A DNA stretch of 64,000 bases from Dioscorea cayenensis subsp. rotundata (GCF_009730915.1 NC_052473.1:18434100-18498099); one strand, 5' to 3'; positions 10,115-24,515 are shown, numbered from the stretch's first letter. Numbers and translations are program-made. Notes: generated by a model from the sequence alone, not told the origin.

Positions 10115-13100
10115 GCTAGCATTTGATAAATAAAACATGAAAGCTTGTCTTTGAATATAAAGTCCCATCAACTAGTAGGTATTGAGGTGACACATTGTCA
10201 GGGGAGTCAAGTGACACAATAATGAAACCCTAGCTAGTCCCCATTGACTTGTTTTGTGGACAAGATAAACAACATACACCCTTAACTCTTACATATATTT
10301 TTGTGAGTGGTGGACCCCTTCCTCAACTCACACCCATTGTTTTCTAGAGCACCATTCATGAATCATGCCCGGTCAAAAGCTTGGGTTTCACTACCTCCTT
10401 TTGAGCTTGCGTCTCTATGTTTTCTACTAACTCAAAATAAAATAAGTGTTAGATAATTAAAATAAAACAATAATCATTAATTTTTATCTTATTTTAATTT
10501 ATAATTATTTTAAATATTAATCAACAGACTTTTGATTTATTAACACCGATCCTCTATGTGAAAATATTCGATGTCTTGATTAATGATTTTATATCAGGAC
10601 TTCAATGCACATCTTGTACACTTAGTTTGTTTATTATTTTTTTAAAATAAATATTTTACCTTTTTAAATATTTCAATTGGGATATGGGTCAACTCATGTT
10701 AGGTTAGCTTCACTTGGGTCTTTAAATATCTAAATTGTTTTTCATTTATTATTCAATGGTTTAGCGTGTATCATGTTTCATCCACCCCCTTGGACTTTAA
10801 TGAGTATTTATTAATTAATTTTTAAAATTCTTAAACCGCGTTTGGGTTGTGCAATAATAGATATCCTAGTAATCTCATCAACACTTAATTTCAGGTCTAG
10901 ATAACCAATTTTTTTTTAATTAAAAAAATATTGATATTGGTATAAGTATTTATTTTATTGTTGATTTAAAATTTTAAATCTAAAAATATTTATTAAATTT
11001 AATATTAAATATACAATATGTTGTTAACAAAAATAAAATCGAGTACAAAACTATATTAAAAAATATTATTATAAAAATAATATAAGAGCCTTGGTTTTTT
11101 TGTACACTCCCTTGACTCTTTAACTTGATATGGTTATTTTTTCATTTTTTTTTAGATCAAATAAAAATAATAATTTTGCAAAAAAAATAAATAGTAATAA
11201 TCTAAAAGAATCAAAAGACCAACGATGATAGTTAGACCAAGTCAAATTTAATAAAATTATTGATCTAGATGAAATTATTTAAATCCTCATTGAGTTTTGT
11301 TCTTTTCTCTTGATTGAAATTTCATGAACCCACATTAAAAGAAAACCTCGTCCAATGTTTTAGACGTGCTTTGAACATTCAAAACACTTGAAAACCCAAG
11401 GCTATACTTTTATATCAAGTCATTATTATGGAAATAAAAGGTCTATGGCCATTAATTAAAGTCATCAAAGTTAGGGAGGAATTCCATGGCTTGAACTTTA
11501 TTTTCCAAGTCTTTGCTCATTAATTAATTTATTTTTTGTGGTCATTAAAACCGTAATATTTAATTCATGAATTGTCCAAGTCTTTGATATTTATTCCAAG
11601 TAAATGGAGAACATTTATCAATGTTTTATAGTATATTATATAATATTTTTAATGTTTTGACTTGAATACTATAACAAGTGTTTTTCCTCTCTTTATTTAT
11701 CTATGAATTCTTGTTCTTCTTTTCTTGTTTTATTATTTTCAAATGAAAAACATGAAGTTCCATGATTTGAGTCTGATTCTAGAAAAGAGAGGGGATTCAA
11801 AGAAACCTTTTTTTTAAGAATAGGGATTGAAACAAGTTTTCAAAATTATTATTTTATCAATTGTTTTATGTAAAAATCACATGTTGAAGGGAATCAAATC
11901 TTTTGAGACACAAGAATGTGGCCATTGTTCATGTACATGAGCAAAGGATGATGATTATTATAATAATCATAAATTAAAAGTTTTTTTAAAGGGTTTATAA
12001 TAAATTTATATAGCAAAAATGTCAACCAGGGATGTTTGTAGAACTTTCTAGATAGATAAAATAAAATTAAATTAAAAATTAGAAAACAGAGACACACTAA
12101 CACAAGAAACACATAAACATTGATATGAACAGTGGTTATTCCTTTGTAATTCTTTTCTCATGTATTGGGTAGGATTTGGTTTGTTTATAGTTTTTTTTTT
12201 TAATGTAAATAAGGTTGGACAGTCCAGATTACTCAACTATTGTTTGGATCAACGATTTAATGGTTATAGTTCATCACATTATACACTATTTAAAAAATGT
12301 TGTACTGCTCATCATACTATGTATTCTTTATCCTAATGGTACTGTCACTAACATGTGTGGCACTACAGCTGTTGAATCTCAATCCAACGATAGATACGAA
12401 CATTCTTTGATTTTTAATATAAGGATGTTCGTAAAAAGAGACAATTATATATTAACCATTATACTCAAATTAAGCAACACTGTTATAAAATATAAATATA
12501 TTTTGGAAAAAAAATCACCATAAAATATTATTATAGATATTGATATTTGTGAAAATTCGTAAATAAAAATCCATAAATCATGGTTAGTATATTTGGTATT
12601 TCAAACAAATTTTGTAAATATAACTTTTTTTTCATTAATTTTGAATCTATTAAAATATTTTGAGCCCAACTAGATTTGGTTCAACCAAAATGTGATTCAA
12701 GCCCAAGTTGGAACTGAAGTTTGCAAGCTTCAAACGCATTTTATGCCTTTTTTTTTTAATATCTAGCAAACATTAACAATTAAGTAATAAAAATTATGAA
12801 TGCATTTATAAAAAACATTCAATGTACAAGATTATTAGTTTAAAAAAAATGTATTTGCGTTTGTTAGGACAAATTTTAAGTTCAATTTGTTCATATTTAT
12901 TTTAAAATTTAGTTTTAGCTGCTTATAAATAATAATTTGATAAGTAAAATAATATATTCTCTTGGAATATATATATATATACATTAATTTTATTTATTTT
13001 TATTAAAAATATAACATAAATATTTATAAAATATAATTTAGGACAACCTTTTCTTTTTTTCTTTTTTTTTTAATCTTTTTAATGAAAGACCTGCATATGC

Positions 13101-14382
13101 TTGTTGTAGTTAGCAAAGTGGAAAATATCCACCATAGTTGGGCCAAATAATATAAGCCCACCAATGTTAAATTAAGCTTGTTATCATTTAGAATTTTTAA
13201 CAAGAAGTTAATATTTTATTTTTTTTTTTATTTTTAAGAGTAGATTTATTTATTTCAATATTGCAATTTGGGATTGAATGGAAATTATGGCATAAATTTG
13301 AGATCAAATTGGTTTATGAGTAAAATTTATATATCCTCATCATCTTATTCAAATTGGTATATAAATAAAAAAAGTTACTCTATATATTATTATGTTTTAT
13401 CTTCAAATTATTTTGTTTTTAGGATGATTAAGAAAAGCAAAATATTGTGTTATTGTTTTTTAAAATATTTTTATTCTTAATTCAAATAATTCCTTTTTAA
13501 AGATTATATAGATTTTTTCATCACAAGAACTCTGAACATGCTTCTATGTTTCGTATATATTTTATTAAAAAATTTCATAATTTACATTGTCACTGAATTA
13601 CTGAGAATTATAACAAATATGTGAAGCTTTCAAATGAAACGTTGATAACAAATAAACTTTTGTTTTCTAATAACATTTATTAATCTTAATGAAAATTTAT
13701 ATAAATAGTGCTTGAAACATTTATATATATATATATATGTAAGTATGTGTTGAAATCTATTTCTCATTATATTTTTTACATATTTTTATTTCTAGTTTTC
13801 ATCAATTTTTAATTAAGTGAACTTACCTTTTAGCGTAAGCTTTTTGCAAATTCGACCATGAATTTGAGATTGGTGATAAATCTTCACACTCAATTGAACT
13901 TTTTGGCTTCTTCTCACCCCAATTTTGATGGCGGCTCACATCATAGAAATAATAGAAGAAAACTAGATAAAAATCAATAAATTTTTGGTCTACAAAATCT
14001 TTTTTAGCTAAATTATTTTGTTTTTGTTTTTATTGTATTTATTTATTTATTTATTACCTTCTAATTAGCTCTACTTCCTTCACTTTGCTTGTGGTATATT
14101 ATTTACACAAGTTCTTGCAATGAGACCTTCTAGACTTCTAGTAATTGGATAGCTTCTAAGCTTAAAATTTTCTTTTCAATTTGCAATTTGGTATAGTCTC
14201 CATTGTAAATGCTTGGATGAAGTCCCTTATCCTATCTTTGGCCACATTTTGTTGACTTATCTAAATCTTCCTCCCCTTTATTCTCTTGCCTGATTTTTAG
14301 CCAATATTATTCCTACACATATTTTTCCCTTATTATTAAATATATTAATATTGATAACAAAGATTTAATGATAAAAAAATAC

Positions 14383-14411
<29 letters not shown>
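10115..14411. other. AT-rich intergenic DNA, no gene seen
   Basis: Low-complexity AT-rich sequence. Frames up to about 102 codons (for example 12215-12523) lack recognisable domains, have no exon partner and carry AT-driven composition. I see no RNA gene, well-defined repeat or transposon terminus here. Confidence 0.5.
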
Positions 14412-14413
<2 letters not shown>

Positions 14414-14453
14414 GGGAGTCGGAACTTGGAAGCACCCCCTCTCTTCGCACTCA

Positions 14454-14485
<32 letters not shown>

Positions 14486-15034
14486 TAATAATTCATTGGA
14501 TCTTTATTTTTATTTTTAAAATATTAATTTTTTTATAAAGTAATACCCATAATTTAAAAAATAGTATTTGGAATCAAATTAATATTTAATATTTAGATAT
14601 TTTATAAATTAGTTGATATAATATAAAAGAATTTTTTTCAAACAAAATTATTGTTTAGCCTTCATTTATTACAAATTAGTTTATATAGAATAAAAATTAG
14701 AAAATAATTACAAACAGTTATTGGTTAAACTAGTGATTTTTATTAGTTAAGATATTTTATATAATTAAAAAAATATTTATATAAATATATATTTTTTATA
14801 AAATATCTATGAAAATTATTGTTTGGCTCCTTAATTTTTTATTGTCTTTCATAAAAAAAAATTTATAAATGTATTATTTTTTTTTGTAACAATTGGATCG
14901 GCCAAACTACAATAAAAATGTCTTTCAACTAATCTAATTATATTTTTTTAAATTGAAAAAACTTTTAAAAAAATTATAATATTTTACATGAGAGCAGTAA
15001 ACACCCCTTTATTTTGCTTCTGGTTCCGCCACTG
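14412..15034. mobile_element. Possible degenerate DNA-transposon remnant
   Basis: The left boundary near 14416-14433 reads GAGTCGGAACTTGGAAGCA. The right boundary at 15015-15034, read on the minus strand, is CAGTGGCGGAACCAGAAGCA. These imperfect inverted termini resemble the CAGTGGCGGA ends common in plant repeats. The interior is AT-rich and non-coding. I found no clear target-site duplication, so this is tentative. Confidence 0.25.
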
Positions 15035-16496
15035 TCTCTGACTATATATGCACATTATTACTCTTCTATTTTGTTAAAATTGACAGAGTCATAAAATAAA
15101 TTGCTAGTGGACGAAAGAAGCACACGCCTTATATATCTTATAAAAAAATCTTTTAACTGTTCTTTAATTTTTATTAATTAATTAATTTATTTTGAGATTT
15201 TGATTGGGATACAATGCATATCGCACAAGCAAAAGATCTCAAAGAATCTTTCTCCTTCTCAAACACAAGGTGGTGGGATTAATATTCCCAATAGTTCATA
15301 TTGGTTGTTATCATTGAAACAATGAACTTACAATAATATTATCTTGACCAACATTACATGCAATAATATAATAAGTTCAATGTTCATTCTTGTGGAGTAG
15401 CAATTGTTGGAATATATTTTTGTTTCTTTGAATCCTTTTTGTGGTTGAAATGATACATTTGGTCCACATCCAACTCATCTTCAAAGTGGTTGGATATTTC
15501 ATGCAGATAAAAATTTTGTTTAGAAGGATTACTTAAAGTGTTTTGTCTGCCATTAACTTTGAAATCTTTTTCAATGTGAAGGCTTAACCAACATCATCCT
15601 CTCTCTCTCTCTTTGCCTTTTCTTCAAAGCAATATGTACTATTGTGATTATAAATAAGATAAAAAAAAAGTCTTCTACCTTATCTTTTCATCACAATATG
15701 ACTATCAATTTTGGATTTATGGAATGCAATATATATATATAATTCTTGTGTACAAAAAGGACTTTTTGGTAGCATGATTGGGTACAACACATGAAAGAAA
15801 AAAGCTGTCATCTTTACAATCTGTTCTTCAAAATCATACAACACAAAGATAATCTATTATTTTCCAAGTTTAGAGATAGAATCCAATCTTGTTCATCTAA
15901 TCATATTATATCATATCATCAAGCTCCTACTTGTAAATGTAATACAATTTCACTACAACTAACAAGAAGATAAGACTCCCTTGACTTAGTCTTTGGTATA
16001 TCTATACTGCCTTTATTATATTTTATTATATATATATATTAGGTTCAATATATGCAGGTCATAAGTATTGATATCTTATGTAATTGATACTTATATATAT
16101 TTTTATGAGCACTCGTACATGATAACATGATAAAGATGGAGAGGATAAGGATGGAGGGACCTCTTCTTTACCCTTTCCCTAAAGACACGCAAGCTTCAAC
16201 TAGTGTCAAACCATCTCATCTTCTTCTCCCCTTCTTCTTCTTCTTCTTCTTCTTCTCTCCCGCTTTCTCTCTCTTTTCCTTTTCCTTTTCCTTTTTTTTT
16301 CAATTCTTTTTCCTAACTATCATCTTGTGTTCACTATGTCTTCCTTTTATAGCTTCAAGCTTTATTTAGAACCTTTTAAACTGAATTCCAAATAAAACTT
16401 GTTACTGTTTCTGAACTGAAATATTTTACCTTCTTCTTCTTCTTCTTCTTCTTTAATTTGTGGGTGTGGGTGTGTGTGTGTGTGTGTGTATATTTA
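15035..16496. other. Upstream region of the OXS3-like gene
   Basis: AT-rich, with CT/TTC-rich tracts at about 15600-15612, 16221-16256 and 16431-16452 that probably fall in the promoter or leader of the downstream gene, and a short (TG)n run at about 16469-16489. No independent gene is supported. Confidence 0.45.
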
Positions 16497-16566
16497 ATGG
16501 AGGTGATGGCTGCCAGGCCAAGTATAAGCATAGAGACTCACAACTCAGTAGGATCAGCTTTACCAT

Positions 16567-17376
16567 ATGTCGCCCTTCCACTCTTCATCCAAACAAACAT
16601 CAATACACAACAAGAAGATCAACAACAAGAATCCATGCATCCTTCCATTGCCAACCATGATGAGGAGGAGGAGGGAGGAGAAGGAGGATGTCTCATCAGA
16701 AAGCTCCTCCATAGGACAACCAGACCAAAGCTCATCAGAGGATGAGGAGCAAGTGGATGATGAAGTCCAAAGCAAGTTCAAGAAACCATTGATCATGTCC
16801 TTGAATTCTATTCAAGAAGCTCTCCCCATCAAGTAACCAAATCCATTCTCTATTTATTTATATATATATATATATAGATAACTTGTCAACTTGATCATTT
16901 GAACTCATGTGTATTTCTTCTTTCTAATTTTTTGTTTGGTTTTGTGTTTTGGTTATTGTAGGAGAGGGTTGTCAAATTACTTCAATGGAAAATCAAAATC
17001 ATTTGCATGTTTATCAGATGTGATGAATGGGAAAGCACTAGACTTGGTGAAAAATGAGAACCCTTTCAACAAAAGGAGAAGAATTCTAATGGCTACCTCT
17101 AGAAGAGCTTCATATAATTCCCTCATTCAAGTTGATCATAATAACAACTCTTCTTCTTGTTCTTCTCTTCCTCCATTAATGCTTTCCTCCTCTAACTTCA
17201 CATTAGAAGAAGAGAAAGAAGATGATGATCACAATGACAAGCTACCACTTGAAGGCTCATCAACATCTTCATCATCTTCATCTTTAGCTCCACTCTCTAT
17301 ACTTGATACAAAGGCTTTCAACAAGTCTTTCAAGTCTCCAAGATCTTTCTCTCTCTCTGATCTCCAACATGTTTAA
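16567..17376 (+). CDS. OXIDATIVE STRESS 3 (OXS3)-like protein
   Basis: Two exons, 16567-16832 and 16962-17376, join in phase to 226 residues. The conserved family core is plain: SSESSSIG followed by an acidic Ser/Asp/Glu stretch, then EALPIKRGLSNYF across the splice site, GKSKSFACLSDV, and a basic NPFNKRRR motif, with Ser-rich regions towards the C-terminus. In Arabidopsis, OXS3 is a nuclear, chromatin-associated factor giving tolerance to heavy metals and oxidative stress; the role here is by homology. The start is uncertain: in-frame ATGs also occur at 16657 and 16660, just before the conserved core. A different-frame ORF of 82 codons (16497-16745) begins upstream and overlaps exon 1, so ribosomes scanning from the cap would meet it first. 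Confidence 0.85.
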
Positions 17377-19730
17377 TTATACAAAGCTAGCTAGCTAGCT
17401 TTCTTTCCTTTCTTATTATATTTATGTGTATGTATGTAGTTTAATTAACAATCAATAAAACTTTTCTTTGTTCTTCAACTTAATTGTTATTTAAGAAATT
17501 ATTATTATCACTTTTATGTATACATCTTGTGAAATTTCTCATATATTTTTGCTTACATAAATTAAGCTGGTTGGAAATGTAAAGAGCATCAAAAGATGTC
17601 AAAGATCTTCAGCATGAAGTGGATTACTCTCTAATCAAAAATTCCTTTTTGAAATTATGTATGTAATTGATAATTATTCTGTTATTTAATTATATAAACA
17701 AAGTCCCACTTTGTTCAACTTAGAGACAGTTGAAGTTGTACAATTTTGTTTGGTTAAACTTGCTTTTGAAGGGAAATGAAATATTAAATAATTAAGGCTT
17801 AATTATGTTTCTAACTAAATCATTTGTGTTCATTTTTTTTAATGGAATTTCCACCTTATGTTATTTTTTTTTGGTATTTAATTATATAAACAGAGTCAAC
17901 TTATTCACATCATCAAAAAGTAATCCAAGTAATTGCTAATTTTATATGGACACTAATTTCAATCAACTAAACCATCATTAAAACTGGTTTTTATTCTCCA
18001 AACAATAAAAGATATAAGTAAAAGCTAGGATCAAATTGGGGAAAAACTTTCAAGAAAACAGAGTAAATAAAATTAGTGTAAGCAGGGCTAAATGTAAATT
18101 GTCCTTTTTTTTATAATTAAATAATCATATACAGTAACAAATAGAAAAACAGTTTGTAAGAGTACCACAAAGGACTGTCTATTTGCATATAAATTAAGAA
18201 TGGGATTGAGGAGGTATCATTAGCTATTTTTGTTTGTTTTAATTTTTTTATATTTCTTTAAACAAGGAAAAGGACTCCTTCAACATTTACAATCTGATTG
18301 GTAGGCTCTTTTTGACTAATGCAGTGGCCAATAGTTACCATTATTTCTCGGTGGTCACTTCAAGCATCAAATTAATTTTTTTAAATTTCTATAATTCAAA
18401 AAATGGTTTTTTTTTTTAAATTTTTTAATTTTACATTTATTGTATGACATTATTGAAGGTCATTACTGGTATGAAGAAAAGAAAAATAAATAAAAAAAAT
18501 GAGTTTATGATAGCTTCATGGTTAGGGCTTCTCCAACCATGCTGTATATTTGGTGTTTTAATCCAAATTTGGCACAGAATCAGCTTTTATTTGGCGTCAA
18601 AATCATGTGCCAAACTGAGAAACTGCTACAGTGGCGCTATATGTTTTTTTATTATTATTTTTTTAAATTTTCATTAGGAGACTAAGGAGAATAAAAATGA
18701 CAAAAAAGAAAAAATGGGTAAGTTTAGAATAGTTTAGTATGGAAGATGTTCTTATTTTCTGAGAGGCATCCATGCTCACTATAATTATTAGAATATTTGC
18801 TTATAGATATCCATTTTATATTTAGCTATTAGATGTTAATTACTCAATTAGATTTTAAGTGTATTTGAATTTCAAATATTTTCAAAAGACATTTATTGTA
18901 CAATCAAATTTTAAGTGTATCTATGTGATATCATGTATATCACTCGCTTGAATATCATGTATATCTAGTTAGAGACATTCACTCCTTATGGACATATGTT
19001 ACTTGCTCAAATTTCAAGTGAGTCTAGATTTTTTTTCACTCTTATAAACAAAAATAGAAATAAGAGTGGAATCTTTTTAAGTTTAACAATATAAAATTTA
19101 ATTTAAAATAAGTTTTATAGAGTACCCTGTGGACTAACAGTGAAGGAAATTTGTTGTTTCAAATATGGGAACAAGAAAGACTTATTTATTGATGATTTAA
19201 ATGCATAGTTTTTTCTAAGCTGTTCCTGTTATGGAAACTTTATTTGGATTATAAATAGTTAAATACCTCATTTAATTCCTCCACTTCATCTTACTGCCAC
19301 CCAATTCACATTATTGAAGTCAATTTCATCAAGCAGCAGTACTGCTTTTGGAGTTATTGGAATTAAGCTTTTCCTCATTTATTTATTTGTTTTTATCTAA
19401 AATTCTAATATATAAATTATATCAATTGAATTAACTAAATAATAATGGCCATGAGAAATATAAGATTAATAGTTTGGATGTATATGTCATTATTGTTATC
19501 ATGTGAAGTTTGATGACTTCAAGCTTGTTTGAGTGGGTCACATAACCATATAACTATAAGATTTTTATTTCTGTGGCTTAGAAAAAAGGAGATAAATGAA
19601 TTTATCTTACTTATACTATATATATATATAAATTAATTAAATCGAAAATTGTATTTCTTTTGATTACCTATACAAATATAATTGTATGATTTGTTCAAGG
19701 AAAACACAGGAAATTTTTTTATTTATATTT
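17377..19730. other. Intergenic between convergent genes, no gene seen
   Basis: Follows the OXS3-like stop codon and probably includes its 3' UTR (possible AATAAA signal near 17455). The remainder is AT-rich without recognisable coding or RNA features. Confidence 0.5.
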
Positions 19731-20000
19731 TCAAATATGTCTCATTGTCATGTCACGTATGGCAAGAAGTTTATTTAAATCCATTTAGATAAAAATAAAT
19801 TCTTCATTAAAACCTTGTGCGTATAAAATTTTATCATATAAAAGAAATCCTATTTTTTTGTGTTCAAATATACCTCATTGTCATGCCACACATGGCAAGA
19901 AGTTTATTCAAACCCATTTAGATAAAAATAAGTTCTTCATTAAGACCTTGTTTGTATAAAATTCTGTATATCATATAGCAAAAATTCTATTTTTTGTGTG
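19731..20000. repeat. Tandem duplication, period about 132 bp
   Basis: Copy one starts at 19731 (TCAAATATGTCTCATTGTC) and copy two at about 19863 (TTCAAATATACCTCATTG). Both contain GGCAAGAAGTTTATT, CCATTTAGATAAAAATAA and TTCTTCATTAA in the same order. A weaker third start follows 20000. No coding potential; an old local tandem duplication. Confidence 0.7.
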
Positions 20001-20723
20001 GACATTTAAATCATTTTATTGCCATTTATGTGTAAGAAATGTCTCAATTAATATGATTTTGTTTCACTTTTAGAAAAAAAAAACCTAAACATATATAGAT
20101 ACTTAAAAAATAATTAACCTTTTAAAACAAATATTTTTTTTTTTATTTCTGGTCCAAATTACATAAATAACATATCAAAGAATGATTAAAATTTAACAAA
20201 CACATGTCATTCTTTTGCTCTCATAAATGAACAAGAACATGTAAGCAAGATTTTTATTTTTATTTATTTATTTTTTTAACAAAATAACAAGCACTATCTT
20301 ACAAAGGGTGTTAAAGTTAAATGATGGAGACAAAATTTTCACATATACAATTAATTTTTGAGTGTTTTAATAAAAATATCAATAGTAGACTTAAATTTTT
20401 GATAATCTGATCAAGTCATCATATTACACATTTTATTTATGCCTTAACCATATACAGAAGAGAGTTAAATTTTTGACTTCTCACACAAATTACATTGCAG
20501 CTGACTAGACGAGTGAGACAATAGCTTCTCTAAATTTGTATCTATCAACCTTCATATAAAATTCATAAATAAACCGTACAAAATCAATATATGAACAAAA
20601 TTTCATTAAGAAACTTCAAAGTTTAAAACAGCCAAAGCAAGCATACATACATACATACACACATTTATATTTATACTTATATTGAGAAACATGCACACTA
20701 ATTAATCATTAGTACTACTACTA

Positions 20724-22130
20724 CTAACTCTTGGGAGAGAAGACACGTAGTGGAGACAACAAAGCGGCTAGCCTCGCCGGAGTACTCTTAGAACTAGCAT
20801 TCTTCATCTCATGCTCCGGCGTGATCAACAACCCTTCATTCATATTAACCATCCTCCCATCAAAAGCTCCACACCTCACCACCTTCTTCAACCAAGAACC
20901 TTTTCTTCTTGTTGTTGTTGTTGATGATGATGTTGATGGCCTTATCTTTTTCCCTTTCCCACCTACTACCTTAAACCCTTCACTCATCTTTGCATTCATA
21001 TAGTCCCTAACTTCATCAACTCCCTTAATAACAACCTCCATTGGAGGACACACTAGAGGGTTCCCTTCAGCCATGAACTTTGTGAGGTTTGTCAAGCATG
21101 CAAAAGAGTTAGGAAGTGTGGAGATGGAGTTGTAACTTATGTTGAGTTCAGTGAGGGAAGTTAAGAGGCCAATGGAGTAAGGGAGGGAGTGGAGGAAATG
21201 GAAGTTTTGGGAGATGTTTAGTGTTTTTAGGTTGATGAGGTTCTCGAGATCATCGGGGAGGGACCGGAGACAGTTTAGGTGAACGTCGAGGTGCTGGAGT
21301 CCGGTGAGGTGGGAGGTGGAGAATGGGAGGAAGATGAGCTTGTTGGAGTTCACTGAGAGCTTCTCAAGCTTTGTTAGTTCAAAGCCTATGGCTTCTGGCA
21401 GGTTTGTTAGCTTGTTGAAGTTGGCATCCAGTTCCACTAAAGCCCTACCAACAATATACATACATATATATATTATATATATTCACAACTTTATTGAGCT
21501 ACCCAAATTTAAATAATATATAAATATATATATATATATAGTTGTGGTTTTAGGTTTATATAGTTGTTCTTGTGTCACTTCTCAATGAAATAAAAACATA
21601 CTTGCTTTTTTGGAAATAGTCAAATTGGCTGAACTATATATATATATTCTTTTTTGTCTTCTTTATTTGTTTATTGTTCTCTATATCATGTTAATATTTA
21701 TATATATCATAGCGAATAATAATAATAGTAATTTACCTGCAATTCTCAATCATCTTTGGAAGAGACTCAAGCATATTACTAGAGACGTTAAGGACTTTGA
21801 GCTTTAAAAGACATCCGATGGAATTTGGTAATACATGCAACTGGTTTGAATGTAAGTCAAGCACCACTAAATTTAACATTCGAGCTATAATCGACTCCGG
21901 GATGCTCTGCTCACCAAAGTAACACAATTTTTGACTCCAAGAAAGAGAGATATATTAAAGATATATTAAAGATATACCTGAAGATTATTATTGGAAAGAT
22001 CAAGCTTAGTGATGCATGCTAGATTAAGTGAAGTGTTTGGAAATGAAGACAAAGACATGCCACTAAGATCAAGTTCATGCTCCTCTTTTTCCTTCTCTTC
22101 TTCTCTCTTCTTTCTCTTCTCCATCTTCAT
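20724..22130 (-). CDS. Plant intracellular Ras-group-related LRR protein (PIRL8-like)
   Basis: Three exons on the minus strand, 22130-21978, 21906-21737 and 21444-20724, give 347 residues with clean phases. A short, highly charged N-terminus (Lys/Glu-rich) leads into about nine leucine-rich repeats of the intracellular LPxxI type, with motifs such as [37 protein letters not shown] and [12 protein letters not shown]. The C-terminal tail has [16 protein letters not shown], a basic [14 protein letters not shown] segment and a Ser-rich end. There is no signal peptide, transmembrane segment or kinase. PIRLs are cytoplasmic relatives of animal Ras-binding LRR proteins; Arabidopsis members act in pollen and gametophyte development. 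The layout is closest, from memory, to PIRL8; that paralogue call is moderate. The upstream region has a (GAA)n tract and (AT)n abutting the start codon. Confidence 0.88.
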
Positions 22131-22297
22131 ATATATATATATATATATATATATTTCTTCTTCAAACTATATATGACACAAAATATAAATTAACAAACCA
22201 TTAATTAATAGCATATCCTATATATATATAGAAGATGATCATCACCTTTTGTAGAGCTTGGAATCAAAAGCAAAACAAATAAGAAAGACAAAATAAA

Positions 22298-22331
22298 GAA
22301 GAAGAAGAAGAAGAAGAAGAAGAAGAAGAAG
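22298..22331. repeat. (GAA)n microsatellite in the PIRL upstream region
   Basis: About 11 perfect GAA units about 170 bases upstream of the PIRL start codon (a CTT tract in the transcript sense). CTT/GAA tracts are common in plant 5' leaders, so this may be transcribed. Confidence 0.7.
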
Positions 22332-24270
22332 CTTTTGCAAGACTAGAACTCAAGTGTGGTTTGATGATCATGAGAGGTCTTATTTATGGTATGCAAAAGC
22401 ACACTGTGTGAAATTGAATCATTGAAGTTTCCAAAGGACGTACGGTCATTGTACCATGGCACGGCACGTCTTTAATTTGAAAAGTCAATCCACCGCCTGC
22501 CTCGTTTATTTTGCTGAGACTTGCTAAGATAAACTCATATGTGTATATATATATATATATGTATAGACATAACATGAGGACAAGAAATTAAAAAAGAGAA
22601 TGAAAAATAAATATTATCTTTGAATAATATTAAAAAAAATGAGGTCAATTAATTAGTGTGTTCATACTCCATCCAATCTCATTTATATGCCTCTCTACAA
22701 TCACAAAGGTACACATATATCCTTATTTTATAACCATTTGAAAATTTAAGGATATATTCTTGTATATGTATGTACATGTACCGATGTACGTATGTATATA
22801 CCCCCAACTTGTAGCTAATCATGTATAGGTTCTTGCACCAAAATCTTATCCCAATCTTAGGATAAGATCTCGGGTAGATTGAAATGTCTTTCAAATATTT
22901 TATTAAGAGTACGAAAATAATAATTACATGAATGGATATATTTCTAACTTATAAATAATTATAATTTAGTATTAAAAAATATATAATGAGATAAGGATAT
23001 ATATTTATATATATAACACTTATGAAATATTTGAAATGTTAAATATTTAAAAGTGTATATATATATTATATGTAAAAGAAATGTCAATTTTTTTAAATAT
23101 AGAAAACTTTATTGGTGTGTATCTATAATTTTAAAAAAATAAATAAATAAAAAGGATTATCTTGATTTTTTGCTTAAAAAATACCTAATGATTTTGTCCA
23201 CATCCAGTGGATTTTTTTTTCCAGTTATTTGTTTAATGATTGTGATTTATTCATATTATTTTTTAAAAAAAAGTACATAATGAAAATATTTATACAAATG
23301 TTAATTTTATATATTTGATATGTAAAAAAATAATCTATAATTATCAAAAGATAAAGGCTTAACACTATGTAATTAATATCTAGCAAACAAATAAGAATAG
23401 TGGTTATATATCCACAATATAATATATAATTCCAGATAAATAAATAAATAAATAAAAACGTCTTGATAAAGACGAAGAGTGTGAATGGTGATTGGTTAAT
23501 TATTTTTGGTGTATGAACATAAATTATATTGTGTGAAATAAGTACAAATTTTATTAGATAAGATATATGACTTTCTTCCCTTGATGACAACCTTTAAATT
23601 GACTTTTTGATAAAATATATCTTTAATGTCAAATATTGTCTACAATTGGATGCATGCTAATCAACTTTCACAAGTAAACTTTAATGCTCTTTTTTGAAAA
23701 GGTGGATGAACAGTTTAATTAAGTAAAAGCAAAGTATAGAAAAATAAACAAACCTCTCACATCACAAAGCGTGGAAGGGTAGCCCAAAAGATACAAAAAA
23801 AAATGCTCATTTTTGTCACGGTCTATCTTTCACCCCTTTTTTTTTTGGTGATACTAGTATGCTTTATTTTATTTCTCATATATATATGTACAATGCTAAT
23901 TTTATCGTGTAATAAATATCTGAAGTTTTGTTTTTATTTTTTGAACATAAAACTGTTCATATTTTCTATTCTTAATAATCTTGGTAAGAATTAATTAAAA
24001 TTATTATCGAAGTTTAACATAATTAGAAATATTGACGATTATATATATATTGGATGAAAATAATAGCAAGTAGTCGATTGTCGTATTATATTTATTATGA
24101 AAAACTCTAATATTACACTCAAGTCAAATATCTTAGTTCCAATTATATCATATATATTTGCATCAGTGTATAACTTAATTTGTTTGTCAAATATACATAC
24201 ATAAATAAATATATACACATACACATAAGCAAAAGCATGTCATACTTGAACTTTCAAAGATAAACAAAAA
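22332..24270. other. AT-rich intergenic DNA
   Basis: Contains (AT)n runs, for example 22543-22560, and low-complexity stretches. The 121-codon frame at 23225-23590 (minus) is Ile/Tyr/Phe-rich and has no domain. No gene seen. Confidence 0.5.
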
Positions 24271-24515
24271 TTGAAGTCATCCTGTTGAAATAAAAGACAT
24301 AGACTTGTAATGGATTAATGCATGGTTGAGTGAGTTGAGTCTATATAAGTAACTATCAACGTTTATCAAGCCATTGATTAATGAAAAACATGCACCATTG
24401 CTCAATTAAAGAATGTCATTTTGTTGAAATAATTTAAAAAGCCATAGACTTTGTTTTGGATTACTATGCATCTATCAACGTTTATAAAGTCATTGATTAA
24501 GGAAAAGCACATTAT
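24271..24515. repeat. Diverged tandem duplication, period about 140 bp
   Basis: Two copies share TGTTGAAATAA, ACATAGACTT/CCATAGACTT, TATCAACGTTTAT and CATTGATTAA in the same order, starting near 24271 and 24412. Non-coding. Confidence 0.6.

Noticed and set aside
16127-16369. 80-codon ORF upstream of the OXS3-like gene
   Set aside because: TTC/TTT microsatellite translation with no domain; probably promoter or leader DNA.
23225-23590. 121-codon minus-strand ORF
   Set aside because: Ile/Tyr/Phe-rich reading of AT-rich DNA; no motif or neighbour support.
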